A DNA stretch of 64,000 nt from Agarophyton chilense (Eukaryota > Rhodophyta > Florideophyceae > Gracilariales > Gracilariaceae), in NCBI GenBank assembly GCA_030374765.1, contig JARGXX010000013.1, positions 682,001 through 746,000 on the forward strand. The letters are read 5' to 3'. The first letter of the stretch is position 1. Each line of letters starts with the position of its first letter. Of this stretch, positions 42,222 through 53,479 are shown in pieces. Both the position numbers and the translations under genes were made by a program. The notes under the pieces were generated by a model that worked only from the letters and a program-made list of their open reading frames with translations, searched no databases and was not told the origin of the DNA.

Positions 42222-44063
42222 TTGATGGCCAATGGAGTAATGGACATCCACCCCAACAGGTCCTTCTTGGTCACAATCAGCAACTTCCGAGATAAACCCG
42301 TGCGGCTACCGAAAGGTACAGTGATTGGTATCACTCTATCCGTGCCCATTATAGAGCCCCGAATGGATAATCTTGCAACGCCAACTCATGACGAGGACGT
42401 CCAATCTTGGGAGGGGACGGTCGCCATCGGCGAAGAATTCGAATCCTATAGGCCCCACGTACTTGATCTCCTCAGGGAATACCAGGCCATGTGGTCAGGT
42501 AGATTGGGCACAATCAGAGCCACTACACACCGCATTGACCTTCAGGATGATGCTACACCACAGTTCCAGCACCCATACCGTACCGGCCTTAAAGGTAGGG
42601 TAATTGTCGCCGACCAGATGGAAAAAATGCACAAAGCTCAAGTCATAGAGCCGGCGCCTCCAAAGCAATCCGAATGGACAAGTCGCCTTGTCCTTGTGGC
42701 GAAGAAAGATGGCTCCGTCAGGTTCTGTGTCGACTACAGGAAGCTGAACGCAGTAACTAAGAGGGACTCATACCCGATACCCCGCATGGACGACTGTCTG
42801 GACTCCTTAGGCGAAGCTGTCGTATTTACCACACTGGACGCTAACTCGGGATATTGGCAAATCTCTTTGGCCGAAGACGCGAGAGCGCTGACAACCTCTA
42901 CCACCTATGAAAGTCTGTTCAGCTTTACTCGCACGCTTTTTTTTTTGAAGAATGCACCAGCCACGTTCCAACGGATAATGGATATTATACTGTCCAGAGT
43001 CAAATGAAAGCTCGACCTGGGGTTATTTGGATGACGTTAAAATCTTCTCACGGACCGTAAAGGGGCACTTTCGCCACTTGAAAAAGGTGCTATCAATTCT
43101 ACAGGACGCTGGAGTAACTCTGAGGCTCCGCAAATGCGCTTTCTTCCAGGCCTCAGTGGACTATCTCGGTCACGTCGTCCTCCCAGAAAAGCTAAAGGTG
43201 GCCACATGGACATCGAATGCGATTCGCCAGGCTAAGTCTCCTAGGACCCACACGGAACTACGATCCTTCGTGGGCTTGTGCAACGTTTACCGACGGTTCT
43301 TCCAAGGGTTTGTCATGATATTGGCCCCTTTAAACGCGATGCTGAAGAAGGGAACACCTTCGGAGTTCGAAGCCCTTACGGACGACCAGTACGAAGCATT
43401 TCAGACCCTAAGGGACAAATTGCTGAACACACCCATATTAGCCTTACCAAAGCCCAATAGGCCTTTCATCCTGGACACAGATGCCTCTGATGTCCAAGTG
43501 GGTTGTGCACTGCTACAGGAACAGGAGTCACCGAAGGAAAACGACCTATTGGCTACTGGAGCAGAACGCTCACCAGCGCGGAGCGAAACTATAGTACGAC
43601 CGAAGAGGAATGTCTAGCCATCGTATGGTCCGTATTTTCATTCCGTCCGTACCTCGAGGGAACCAGGTTTACCATTAGGACAGACCATGACTCACTCCGC
43701 TGGCTGCTCAATATGACCGATGCATCGAGTCGTCTCGCTAGGTGGCGCCTCAGGCTGTCAGAATATGACTACGAGATAAACTATAGGCCAGGCATCAAGC
43801 ACCAGGCAGCAGATGCCCTGTCATTAATCATCACCGACGGAACTGATGACACCCCATTGGACGACCAAATTCCCACCCCCTTTACAGATGACGGACCTCA
43901 GGACTACACGGAAACAGATGACCTTATGGGTAAGGTGCAATCGGAGGATCCTGAGGTAAAGAAGAACGAATTATACCTATTGGACTGGGAAACAGTACCG
44001 CTCAACTCGTCACCCCCTCAGGTTAACGCGATAGCCCCGGGAGGAAAAAGAACTCCTCCCTAA
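42222..44063 (+). pseudogene. Reverse transcriptase and RNase H of Gypsy-A, in three frames
   Basis: Frame 1 (42,222-43,007) has the RT fingers and palm: LVLVAKKDGSVRFCVDYRKL, RMDDCLDSLGEAVVFTTLDA and NAPATFQRIMDIIL. A stop and a one-base shift break it just before the YLDD box, whose bases (TATTTGGATGAC) lie near 43,023-43,034. Frame 2 (43,027-43,617) has DDVKIFSRTV, VDYLGHV, SFVGLCNVYRRFF and the RNase H start ILDTDASDVQVGCALL. Frame 3 (43,503-44,063) finishes RNase H: KRPIGYWSRTLTSAE, FTIRTDHDSLRWLL and KHQAADALS. The domain order is that of Ty3/Gypsy Pol. Confidence 0.8.
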
Positions 44064-44065
44064 AC

Positions 44066-45312
44066 CTATTGGGGAACTCCTACAGGCGCAGGGCGAAGAC
44101 AAATACTGCAAGAAAACAGCCCAATTGGTAGGAACCCCAGGATGCCTGTTCGACTATGACCGATTTGGACTATTATGTCGCCGCTCACCGCAGGATGGCG
44201 CACTCCAACGGGTAATATCAACTTCGGTAAGGGCACGATTCTTATACCTCGCCCATTTCCCCCGCTTGGCTGGCCATCCTGGAGGCCGACGAATGTACCA
44301 GACCCTAAAGAAGTTCTTATACTGGCCAAAAATGGCGCAGGACCTATAGCAAACCGCACGGAACTGTGCATCGTGCGCACAGATCCGAGGGTCTCGCGCC
44401 AATCATCAGGCCAAATTGAAGCTCTTCCCCGCCGCTGGTCCGATGGAATTTGTCGCAATGGATATGCCTGGGTCTTTGTCTGAGTCGTCCTATGGGAGTC
44501 GGTTTGTTTTGATTATAACCGATAGGTTTACCAAACTTACCAGAGCCCTACCCTTAGGGAAGACAACGGCCACGGATGTTGCCACAGCGATTCTTTCCTA
44601 CTGGGTATATCCCTATGGCATGCGACTCTACCTCCTTACGGATAACGGCAGCCAGTTTGTATCCAAATTCTTCTCGCATGTCTGTGCTACCTTAGGTATC
44701 AAACATGTGACCACCACGGCGTACCACCCGCAAACCAATGGCCAAGCCAAACGCTTCAACCGCACCCTTCTGGACCCATTGCCGCACTACGTTTCGGAGC
44801 ACCAATTGGACTATGACGAATACGTTGAGCCACTGGTTTATGCCTACAAAACGCAGGTGCACGCTTCCACAGGGACAACGCCTTTCGACCTAACGCTAAC
44901 GAGAGCGCCGCCGCCGATAGCTGTTGACCTTCAGGAATCGATCATACCCCAGTACGTAATCGAAGGAATGACTCCGACCCAGGCGAAGCGCTACTCGCGC
45001 CGACGCATTGATCGCATTCTCCAATCAGCCAAAACTGTACTAACCAAAGCCCAACGGCGCTACAAGTTCAATTTCGACAAAGCCGTTTGGAACAAACCGA
45101 CCTTTGGGAAAGGAGAGCTGATTTACCTGGACCGGCCACCGAACGACATTGAGGAACTCGAGGACACTACGCGGAAGCTCTTACCCCGCTCTACGGGACC
45201 ATATAAAGTCCTTAAGGCCAATGAAAACACCATCACTCTACTCATTGAGGGTCTACAGGACACCGTGTCTATTGACCGCGTGACACCAGCTCCCAGTTCC
45301 TCCGGACCATGA
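44066..45312 (+). pseudogene. Integrase of Gypsy-A (catalytic Glu replaced by Lys)
   Basis: The zinc-binding part lies at about 44,120-44,400 in one frame (FLYLAHFPRLAGHPGGRRM...CASCAQ; an HHCC pattern with a TAG inside). The catalytic core runs 44,416-45,312: AMDMPGSL (first Asp), LLTDNGSQFVSKFF (second Asp), and NGQAKRFNRTLLDPL, where family members have NGQVERFNR. The third catalytic residue Glu is therefore Lys. A C-terminal SH3-like GPYKV block ends near 45,290. The enzyme would insert cDNA, but the substitution and the upstream frameshift make it inactive. Confidence 0.8.
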
Positions 45313-45399
45313 ACGTCCCAGCCCCCTGGCCCAAAGGAAGCACCTCGACCTCAGGTCGACACTCAAGTCTCCACACCCCTTAAGGCGGTTCCCGAGGAC

Positions 45400-45843
45400 T
45401 TGACTAGCCCCACGGACACGATGGTCAATGCCAAATACTATGACCCATCACTCCCAACCGACTCCGATGGATTCGCCCCTTTGGAACACACTCTCCTTCC
45501 GGAGGATGAACACCAACCAGAATATGTGATTGAGCGCATCATCTCCGCCGGTATAGAAGAAGATGGAACTATGCGCTATTGCGTCCGTTGGTTCGGCTAC
45601 ACACCTGAGGAAGATACTTTGCAAGAGCCTCAAACTATTCCAGCTAATTTTATCGCCCGCTATTGGCGCAGAATCAGCCACTCGGAGCGCGGCCTTCAGG
45701 AGGGGGCAATCATTGGTCCGAATAATCCAACCATCGGCCCGAATAATCCCGAAACGCCTCCCGACACGACGATTCGCCGGAACACAACGGTTCGTCGTAG
45801 CTCCTGCATCAGGGAACAGAGTCAGTCCTTCGGAGATACCTGA
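45400..45843 (+). pseudogene. Chromodomain of Gypsy-A Pol
   Basis: The frame is the same as the integrase, separated by TGA at 45,310. It contains PEYVIERIISAGIEE, RYCVRWFGYTPEEDT and FIARYWRR, matching a chromodomain; the usual WEP is QEP (EEDTLQEP). In chromoviruses this domain follows the integrase and steers insertion to marked chromatin. A short NNPTIGPNNPE repeat and a Thr/Arg-rich tail close the frame at 45,843. Confidence 0.7.
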
Positions 45844-46014
45844 GGAAGACCCGGGACGCTCCCAAGATGGGACGCCGTCCCAGGGCACGCACATTTGAGA
45901 TACAAGAACGACCTTGGGGAAGCACAAGCATAATTTATTTGACAACTATCAGAGGCCTAACAGCCCTCCGTTTGACCTCAAGGTTCGCGGAAGCGCTTCA
46001 AACACCAAGAGGAA

Positions 46015-48123
46015 TCACTGGGTCGGTGCAGGAGTAACTCCGTCGTTCTCATTGGAACCTGCAGGAGCGAAACCGGGATCAGAGTCACCGAAGGCGCCAA
46101 CTGGACTACCCGAACCGGCCCCAGCGAGCCGAGCACGCTTCTTCGGCGGGGATTCCCCTGAGGAGCTCTTGTAACCATCGTAAACCTTCCGGTCACTCAA
46201 ATTGAAACCATATCCGGAATCCAAGTCGGCAGTAACCCTATGGGACATCGCTTGCTCATTCTGCTGCACAATATTGACCATGGCGGTCTTCAGGTCCTGA
46301 CCCTATTGGACAACCGCGGCGTAGCGAGCCGAGCGACGCGGCCAGGGGCATGCTTCCCTCAGGACTGTCGCAATGTCCATCGAGGCCGTGATATCAACGG
46401 TACCGTAGACATGACGGAGGTCCGCGGCTGCAGCCGTGACCGAAGCAGGAAAGTGGACCAACAGAGAGGACGGAGCGATGTTGCCGCCCCCGGTGGACGT
46501 TTACACAAGTGCCTCGCCTACAGGACTTTCGGTTTGGACAATAACCTCGCCAGGAGGAATAGTCACTTGGGCGACGGGCGGTTCATACGAGAGCTCATCC
46601 TGAAAAGCAGCGCCCGGAGGAGCTGAAGGAGGAGAACCAGACGGCAATACAACGGCGGACTCAACCGGAGGATGAACGCCCTCCACGGGTAAGACGAAGG
46701 GATCTTCACCAAAGGTTTTTCAGTCGGACATACCAGCAGGAACTAACGGCGCGGCTTCCACATCAGGCTCGAAGCAAAGAGGATCGAAACCAATGGCCTT
46801 CGGACAATGGTCGGGCACATGACGCCTCGGAATGTCCGATGGTTGATTCCTCAAGGGCTTGGCGGGATAGGCACGGGCGTCGTCCCGACCCTGCGGATGC
46901 AGCGGAATTGGCGTGGATGAGTTGGTATCCCTGTCACACCAAAGGAACCCGGGAGTCCTGCCCCACTCCACCTGTAGGACATGATCCCAAAGGGCCTCGG
47001 TATCCTCGACGTCGAACTGAGTCCCACGGACGATGTTTTGTATTCCCAGGTTCCTTAGAAAACGGATCATGATGTCCGGGAGCGGGATTAGGCGACCTCG
47101 ATGACCGGGTATATTCTCATCATGTCACACCCTCCAATCTCCCGAACGGACATTACTGCGGATTCCGTGTTTTGCGCTATCCAGAAAGGCCATAAGAGAC
47201 ATCACTCCGAACTCGACGAAGAGCACCTGCCAGGACAGCCAGGACCTTCGGTCATGGTCAGCGCCCATGAGTTGGGACGAGTGATACGCCACCACGGACG
47301 GCGTGGGAACCAGAAGGAGCGGCGAGACACGCCAATACACGGCCCATTGGTTCTCATCCTCGTGGGGTAGGGAAAGGTACAACGGAAGGCGTTTGTTGGC
47401 GCTCATGTCGTGGAACTCTACTTGGTGGCAAGAAAAGGAGAACCCCACGGATTGACGCAGGCGACCATCGGCCTCGTGCATCTCGTTCCAATAGACGCTG
47501 TTGGACATCCAGAATAAGCGGTCGTACGGTGGCGGGAAGCACATAAGTGCCAAGAGGTTGTGACCAGCCGGAGGAAAGTGCACATGAGGTGAGATGAAGT
47601 CTGTGTGTAGGTCCGAAAGGAGTTTGTTCACCCTGAACTGGTAGTCGGCTTCTTACTCGCAGCGGACGTACGGCATGTACGCTTGGACGAGTGTGCGACA
47701 TCGCGTCGCCGAACGCGGATCCACAGGACTATGCAAGCATCCGTTATACCACGAGACACTGCACGCGTTCTTGCTGCCCCTCCGGAAGTCGGGTATCTTG
47801 GCGAACCTTCGGGCGTCGAGATACATGTGGCAAAACCTTTGGTATGCTTCCGCTGAGGACGGAAGAGCGGCATGAGGCACTGCCCGCGGGTTTCTTCCGA
47901 TGGTATGGTCATAGCGGTCCCCCGGACGCTCGTAGGCCACTTGGTATCCCCAGGAGCTCCCCACTGGGTTGTTTGAGATCATGGTACCGCTGGCCCCAGG
48001 GTGGTCCGCCGGGGAATAGATGGGAGACCCGGTGGAGGCGATATAGTCCGAAGGAAGTACGGCGTATCCGGCGGGCTTATAAGGTGATTTCGGCATCGAG
48101 CGCAACCAATAGAACGGCACCAC
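46015..48123 (-). pseudogene. Antisense ORF of Gypsy-A, about 700 codons, five in-frame stops
   Basis: On the strand opposite gag-pol, a single frame holds coding-like sequence for 2.1 kb with stops near 47,653, 47,125, 46,720, 46,501 and 46,300 and no frameshift. Features in order: a Pro/Ser-rich start (YWLRSMPKSPYKPAGY), a folded middle (HDRRSWLSWQVLFVEFG, SLMAFLDSAKHGI), then LRNLGIQNIVRGTQFDVED, LQVEWGRTPG and PLRNQPSDIPRRHV, and a C-terminal basic patch PPKKRARLA that looks like a nuclear signal. Gypsy-B has a counterpart in the same place and orientation with similar blocks (VDWSGVPADQ, FLRENPRDLPPNHL). The start is uncertain; the frame may extend upstream of 48,123. I recognise no family. 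Confidence 0.6.
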
Positions 48124-48493
48124 GAGGGAAAGACGAAGTAACGGAGTTGACCCGAACGAACTGACAGGCGTGAACCATGGTGGACGAAGCGCGGAGGGCC
48201 GCTGAGGGAAGAACGGAGACGAAAGAAGAACCTAATGGACCGTCTCGTCAACGCGACGCGAGGAATACGCCAGCGATGCACCTATGGCCAGCACTCACGG
48301 CGCGTGACAGTTTCAATCCTTAGGCAAATTAATTGCCCTTCTGCGCCAATGGTCAGCTCACGCATCCCCGCATCCCCGCAAGCGGTGACGACGCAACGTA
48401 CCGTCGCACCCAATGGTACCGGGAACAATGAAGTGCACGCGTCCGCTGGAGCAGTTATGAAACAATCTGGACTTCGCCGTGACGGTCGAATCC

Positions 48494-48507
48494 TAAGGAG
48501 GGAGATA
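48494..48507 (+). other. Polypurine tract of Gypsy-A
   Basis: AAGGAGGGAGATA lies directly before the 3' LTR start at 48,508, where plus-strand synthesis begins in LTR elements. Confidence 0.65.
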
Positions 48508-48952
48508 TGTGAAGCTGTGATAACGGTTGAGCCCTGTAAGCCGACGGGCCCTGAAGGATCTTGCCGATGACACGTGGACGGGTCGACCACAGGTGGACTG
48601 ATGTAGATTATTAATTTAATTTAGTTTGTGCAATAGATTAACACTACAGTGCCAGGGAGATCTCCGCGCCTCGCCAGTACTATTCACTTGGCTCGAAGTG
48701 ATGCTTCTCCCTTAGAGTACGGTAGGCACCGTTAAAATACTAAATAACCCGCTTTGGTATATTAGTTTCACCCTTTGGTCTTCAAGCCATCGTTTCCATA
48801 GCTCCAACCTGTAGGACTACGCAGTAAACGCCAGCCCATTGCACAAAGTACTCTGGGAGTGCCGCCGTCAAGGATTCGAACCTTAGGACCCGCTCTAACA
48901 CGCTACCACCGGTCGAGACCCGTACGCTGACTTAACCCGTCATTGCGCTACA
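48508..48952 (+). repeat. 3' LTR of Gypsy-A
   Basis: It begins TGTGAAGCTG and ends CATTGCGCTACA. It aligns with 19,332-19,778 over its whole length, with many substitutions and small indels. Confidence 0.85.
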
Positions 48953-50233
48953 ACTTTAGGCGGTGTGACCCGTGATCTTCCCTAAGCACAATCCTACCAA
49001 GATCGCGCTTGAAATAACTTCCGTGGTGTACCGTGTGTGATTTATCGCTCGGGGGAACGCGAACTCATCTCCAAGATTGGTTTCTGGATCGCACGCTGCG
49101 AGCTTGAGTTGAATCGTCCATCCTAGTGGTGAGGAACTTCACCATGAAGTCGGTTGCGCCTTCAGATTTGGGTAATGGAGACCTTGGCATGCCGTTCATT
49201 CTGTGCAAGTGTTTTTATCCTCCTCAGCAGAGGTGCAGCGTTATATAACTTCTATGCGTTACCGGAGACTTTTCTGTTCCCAAAATATAGAATGGTTCAT
49301 GTTTTGTCAGAGGTTGGAATATCTTGGGTGATACCTAGAGTCCTTGTGCTGAGCTTCATCTTTCTGAAATGGCTGGGCAACAAAAGCTCATCTTCAGCCG
49401 TCTACCTGACTGTCTCCCAATGAATACGGATAGAAGTACAATTCGCTGCAAGCTGAAGGCAACTTGTTCTCTGGAACAGTTGACTCCATGGAAGAACATC
49501 TCGAAATACCCCTTGCTCCTAGTAATACTCCGGAGCTTTAATGAAGCTAGAAGTTGAACCAAGGGGATCATGGAAATCACAACCTTTGAACTCAGCTACA
49601 AGGAAGAAAATTGAGAAGCAACGGCGGTTCCATTGAAGTGTGATCGCTCTCCAAGTGAGGGCTACGTCATTCGCACAATAGATAAAATCTTTGATTAGGT
49701 TTTATCTGATGAAGATGTGGTCTAGTTTCAAATCCCTGGACTGATGAGACGTGATTCGTATAGAGTTGTTATTGGTCACATTTGGGTTAAATAGTGCGAG
49801 ACATTGGTTCCTCTACTGTCCTTCGTAAATTGGTACGTATAACGAAGAGACTTTACTTGATTCTATCATAAACCTTTCAACAATACGTCACCAAGATTGC
49901 AATAACTACAAATTTGATAGTTCTTAGGAGACATGGTTAACAAAAGAGTGCACTTGACACTAATGTATCAACTTCAACGCGCTTGCCACGCAATCAAAGG
50001 AGAAAATGATTTTCCTTCAACATTTGCATGACCCAGCACACGTTGACCGCAAAGATTGTGCATGGGCTTGCAACATACTTTACACATATGGAAAGCTCTA
50101 CTAGGTAAGCTGCAATCCGCGATCGTACACTTGGTTTCATGTATACATCGGAGTTATTTCTTGCTTCAGATAACAGTATGATCATCATTAGATGAAGTCT
50201 GCTGATTAAAACCGACGGCGTATCCATGAAAAC
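48953..50233. other. No gene seen
   Basis: Only short ORFs under 90 codons with no family resemblance. I looked here for the missing half of the DIRS reverse transcriptase and did not find it. Confidence 0.45.
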
Positions 50234-51055
50234 TTAACATAGCTCTTTTCTTCCCTGTGAAAGAAACAGAAGCAATCTCATCTCCGTCGTCTTCCACATT
50301 CCTGCATTTATTACGTTTTCCATTTCGACTCTTCGAAGAAGCGATCGTGGTATCTCTCCACTAACTTTATCATCACGCTCCTCGCTGCTCTCTCTATCGG
50401 ACTCAACACGCACACTGGTCTTCAAAAATTTTGTCTTCAGCCTCAGTGCATGTGGCTGTCTCATCGTCATCCCCATTTCTGAATCTAAGACATGGGGTTG
50501 CGAGTTCAATTTTCGGGGCAGCGGGAGCAACCGAGTCGCCGAAATTTCTCTCTCCGTTTCAATATCGATATTATTGCATCGTTCCTTTAAAGTTCTTGCG
50601 TACTTTTTGAAGCGCTGCGTACAACTTGATGCAGCCATATCTTTGTTCTTTCTAGATCGTATCTTCAATTTGCTTTGCAGCTGCATCGATCGCTGCTGCC
50701 TGCCTGGCACATGAATGTCCTTTTCGACTGCATTTCTGCAAAGAGTCTCTTTCTCCTTGGTACATGGAACCTTTCCGTGCTTTGGAGTGATGATGGTTGA
50801 CGTGTTTGACTTCTTCTTAGCTACAATGCGCGACTTTATTACGTAGCTTTTAAATGATGGACTTAGGCCTTCCAAGTGACCTTCAGTGTAGGACAACAGC
50901 CTATACTGACTGTGGATCTCAACGATATGATGTTACACTGCTTGATTGGATGCTCGCTGCTTCTTGATGTACTCGTCCCGAGTCGCCTTGAAGTTGAGAC
51001 GTCCAACGTGCACCCCGAAAACTTTGCACGACTTCAGTCGAGGACCGACGGTACC
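50234..51055 (-). pseudogene. Hypothetical basic protein, one stop
   Basis: The clean frame is 50,896-50,234 (220 codons, Lys/Arg/Ser-rich: KSRIVAKKKSNTSTIITPKH, KLKIRSRKNKDMAAS). Upstream in the same frame, beyond a TAA, sequence still looks coding (VFGVHVGRLNFKATRDEYIK then HHIVEIHSQYRLLS). I read a gene with one nonsense codon starting somewhere before about 51,055. The charge suggests a nucleic-acid or chromatin protein, but no domain is recognised. Confidence 0.35.
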
Positions 51056-51307
51056 GAGAACCTTGTTGGACTATTCTTTCGGCATTGCGCTGAACTCGAG
51101 GAGGTTTGCAATATCCCTTTCTCCGAGGTTTTCGTTGTGATTCTCTGTGGCGATCCCCATTGCCTTTCCGATACTGAAACTGCTGGAAACGGATCGATTC
51201 GGAAATACAGTTCTCCCATCAATAAAAAACATCTAGTGTCTATACGACCACTGGCCTCATATGAGGCCAAAATTACAACATCGATAATTTTTGTAAACTT
51301 TGTCAAT

Positions 51308-51405
51308 TTTGTTGTGCAAACGGCGATTCGGTGTAAACGGTGTAAAGCGCGGCGGTGCGGCGGAATCGGTGTAAACGGCGTAAACGGCGGCGCGAGAGCA
51401 AGACG
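51308..51405. repeat. Minisatellite-like GTGTAAACGG repeats
   Basis: GGTGTAAACGG or GGCGTAAACGG occurs about four times with GCGGCGG interruptions. Simple degenerate tandem repeat. Confidence 0.6.
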
Positions 51406-51865
51406 ATCGAGGAGGACGTTGATGGTGATGAAGTTGTTGTAGTAGAGGAGGTTGAGGGTTGATAAGTTTAATGATGATGATGTCGGACAAGAGAAGTAGT
51501 TCTCTTGTTCCGAGCTCTTTCATAGTGGCTGGGAGCTTGGCTTGGGTCTCTACCGTGCCAAGTAAGCAGCGTCATTCTAATTCAACGTCTCCTACTAATT
51601 CAAAGTAAAGATTAAATTTCGTGTCTATCTAACTTTCGCTAATTAGAATTATAGTACAACCTACGCAGCTACCTACAATAGATTGCGTGTTGTAATTCTA
51701 TACTACCCTCTCGCGAGACGTCTTCAACAAATTTCCTTACACTTTTGTGCCTAAAAGTTTTCAACACTCTCCTCTTTTCTGGCGTCAACCTCAAAGATCA
51801 CGAATGATCGTCCAGAACCTGTAAATTTCATCATCTTTACTTCATTCTTTCATTATTTATCAAAT

Positions 51866-53338
51866 ATGTCATCATCTATGGATCCCCGTCGTGTAGTGGG
51901 AAACAGAGTAAACACCGGCGCGCGTCTCATCACATCAAAGAGCGACTGTACACGCTTCTTCGGAACGCAATCGAAGACGAAACTGGTCAGCGGAAGTGTT
52001 TCCAAAGTGGACGTTGTTGTCAAAAATAATCGGAGACACACTTTTGTCACTATAAACTTCGAGGCACCTGGGCGCGAGAAAGTATGCACTCTCAAACGTT
52101 GCTATTTGAAATCTGGGGATCATGTCACGGTTCAGGAAACTGCTCAGGAAGCCATCAATTCAAACATGGAGATGAATGGTGCTGCTATTACTAATGAAGT
52201 TTCGAACAATGAAGAGCAGCATACTGTCACGGATGGCGATGAAGGTCACACAATGAATCCGTTGAGCCCTCCTACTGTGAGAAACAGTGACCTGCAAGAC
52301 AGCTTTTTGGAAGTTCATTCGACAAAATGGACACCAGAAAATGTATCCTTGACTCTGAATGGTCAAGTGCAAATGCATCAATGGAAAGTCACGGGACCTG
52401 TTGGAGATTTTATCTCCGCCATTCATGCGCACTCGAGACTCTCTCCATACGATTCTTTTATGTGAATGTTTCCTATAGTTCATTTGGAAAACATAGTTCG
52501 ATCTACCAACTCTCGGCTGGAAGGAAAAGGCTTAAAGCAGACTACAGGAGGTGAAATGTAGAAGTTTTTCGGTTTAATGGTGTTAATGAAACGCTTTGAT
52601 TATTCAAATGGAAGATCAATTTAGTCTTAAGACACGATTTCTAAATATACTGAATCTCCGCAGCTCGGAAACATTATGTCACGCCACTGGTTTGAACTTA
52701 TACGGCCATTTATCGTTTTCAGTGGCTCTGAAAACGATCAAAAATCAGAATAATGCAGGTGGTCATGCGTTTCTGAGTTTTTGAAAGCTGTAAATGACCA
52801 TCAAAAAGGTCTCGAAACTCTGTCACACACTTCGTGCGTGAGCGAAAGTATGTCACGTTGGTATGGACTTGGAGGGGACTAGATTGAACTTGAACTTCCG
52901 CACTACACCGCTCTTGATGGGAAATCTGAAAATAGTTGTGAATTAAAGAGAGTGTGCTGTGGAAGGAGTGGAATTATTCTAAAAATATAAATCACGATGG
53001 GATCTGCGCAACCAGATGTACAGCCTTTTGAATTAGAACATGTGCATGGAAGAACTTTTTTAATGAGACTTGTTGATAATTGGTTCGCAATTGATCAAAT
53101 AAGTTGTGCCGAGTCATATTTTGCATCTGTTGAAACATCTGAAGAACTTTTAAAAAAGAAGAATGAGATTTATTGGGGTTGTAAAACCAGCCACGAGAAG
53201 GTTTTCTATGAAACATTTTTCCAAACTTTCGATGACGGCACGAGGCCAGGACTTGTCCATAACCTCTGCCAAGTCTTAGAGCATGTCTACTACGGTGCCC
53301 CGAGACCAAATCTTTTTGATTGTAAATCCCAAGTGTAA
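51866..53338 (+). pseudogene. piggyBac-like (DDE_Tnp_1_7) transposase
   Basis: ATG at 51,866 gives 199 clean codons. They begin VVGNRVNTGARLITSKSDCT, a chromatin-like N-terminal domain, and end in SAIHAHSRLSPYDSFM. Beyond the TGA at 52,463, coding continues with stops: FPIVHLENIVRSTNSRLEGK, FFGLMVLMKRFDYSNGRSI and FELIRPFIVFSGSENDQKSE. After a frame change come SESMSRWYGLGGD and, from 52,997, RTFLMRLVDNWFAIDQISCA with ESYFASVETSEELLKKKNE. This block order is that of piggyBac transposases. At least four stops and one frameshift make it dead. TTAA ends were not found. The Harbinger element lies just downstream. Confidence 0.7.
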
Positions 53339-53479
53339 ACCTTGGAACTTGGAATCAAAAGATTTTCGGCGCTTATTACATAGGAACCAACCAACCCTTC
53401 GGGTATTACACCAAAACCCCAGTCCATGTCGAAGGGAAGTAGTCCAAAGCATTGACCTCCCCGCGAAACTATCGCCACA

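Larger units (their letters stand above)
19332..48952 (+). mobile_element. Gypsy-A: chromoviral LTR retrotransposon, interrupted in gag by Gypsy-B
   Basis: A pair of 445-447 bp LTRs (TG...CA ends) bounds a primer site, gag, protease, RT/RNase H, integrase, chromodomain, a minus-strand ORF and a polypurine tract. Removing Gypsy-B with its CCTGC duplication leaves about 10.2 kb. The LTR pair differs at many positions (roughly 10-15% by eye), so it is older than Gypsy-B. The five bases outside (GAACC left, ACTTT right) do not match, so the target duplication is lost or the element has recombined. Confidence 0.85.

Noticed and set aside
48850-48935. tRNA gene on the minus strand inside the Gypsy-A 3' LTR
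   Set aside because: GGTTCGAATCC matches a pol III B box and a T arm can be drawn, but the acceptor stem does not pair and there is no proper A box or anticodon arm. The 5' LTR copy breaks the motif.
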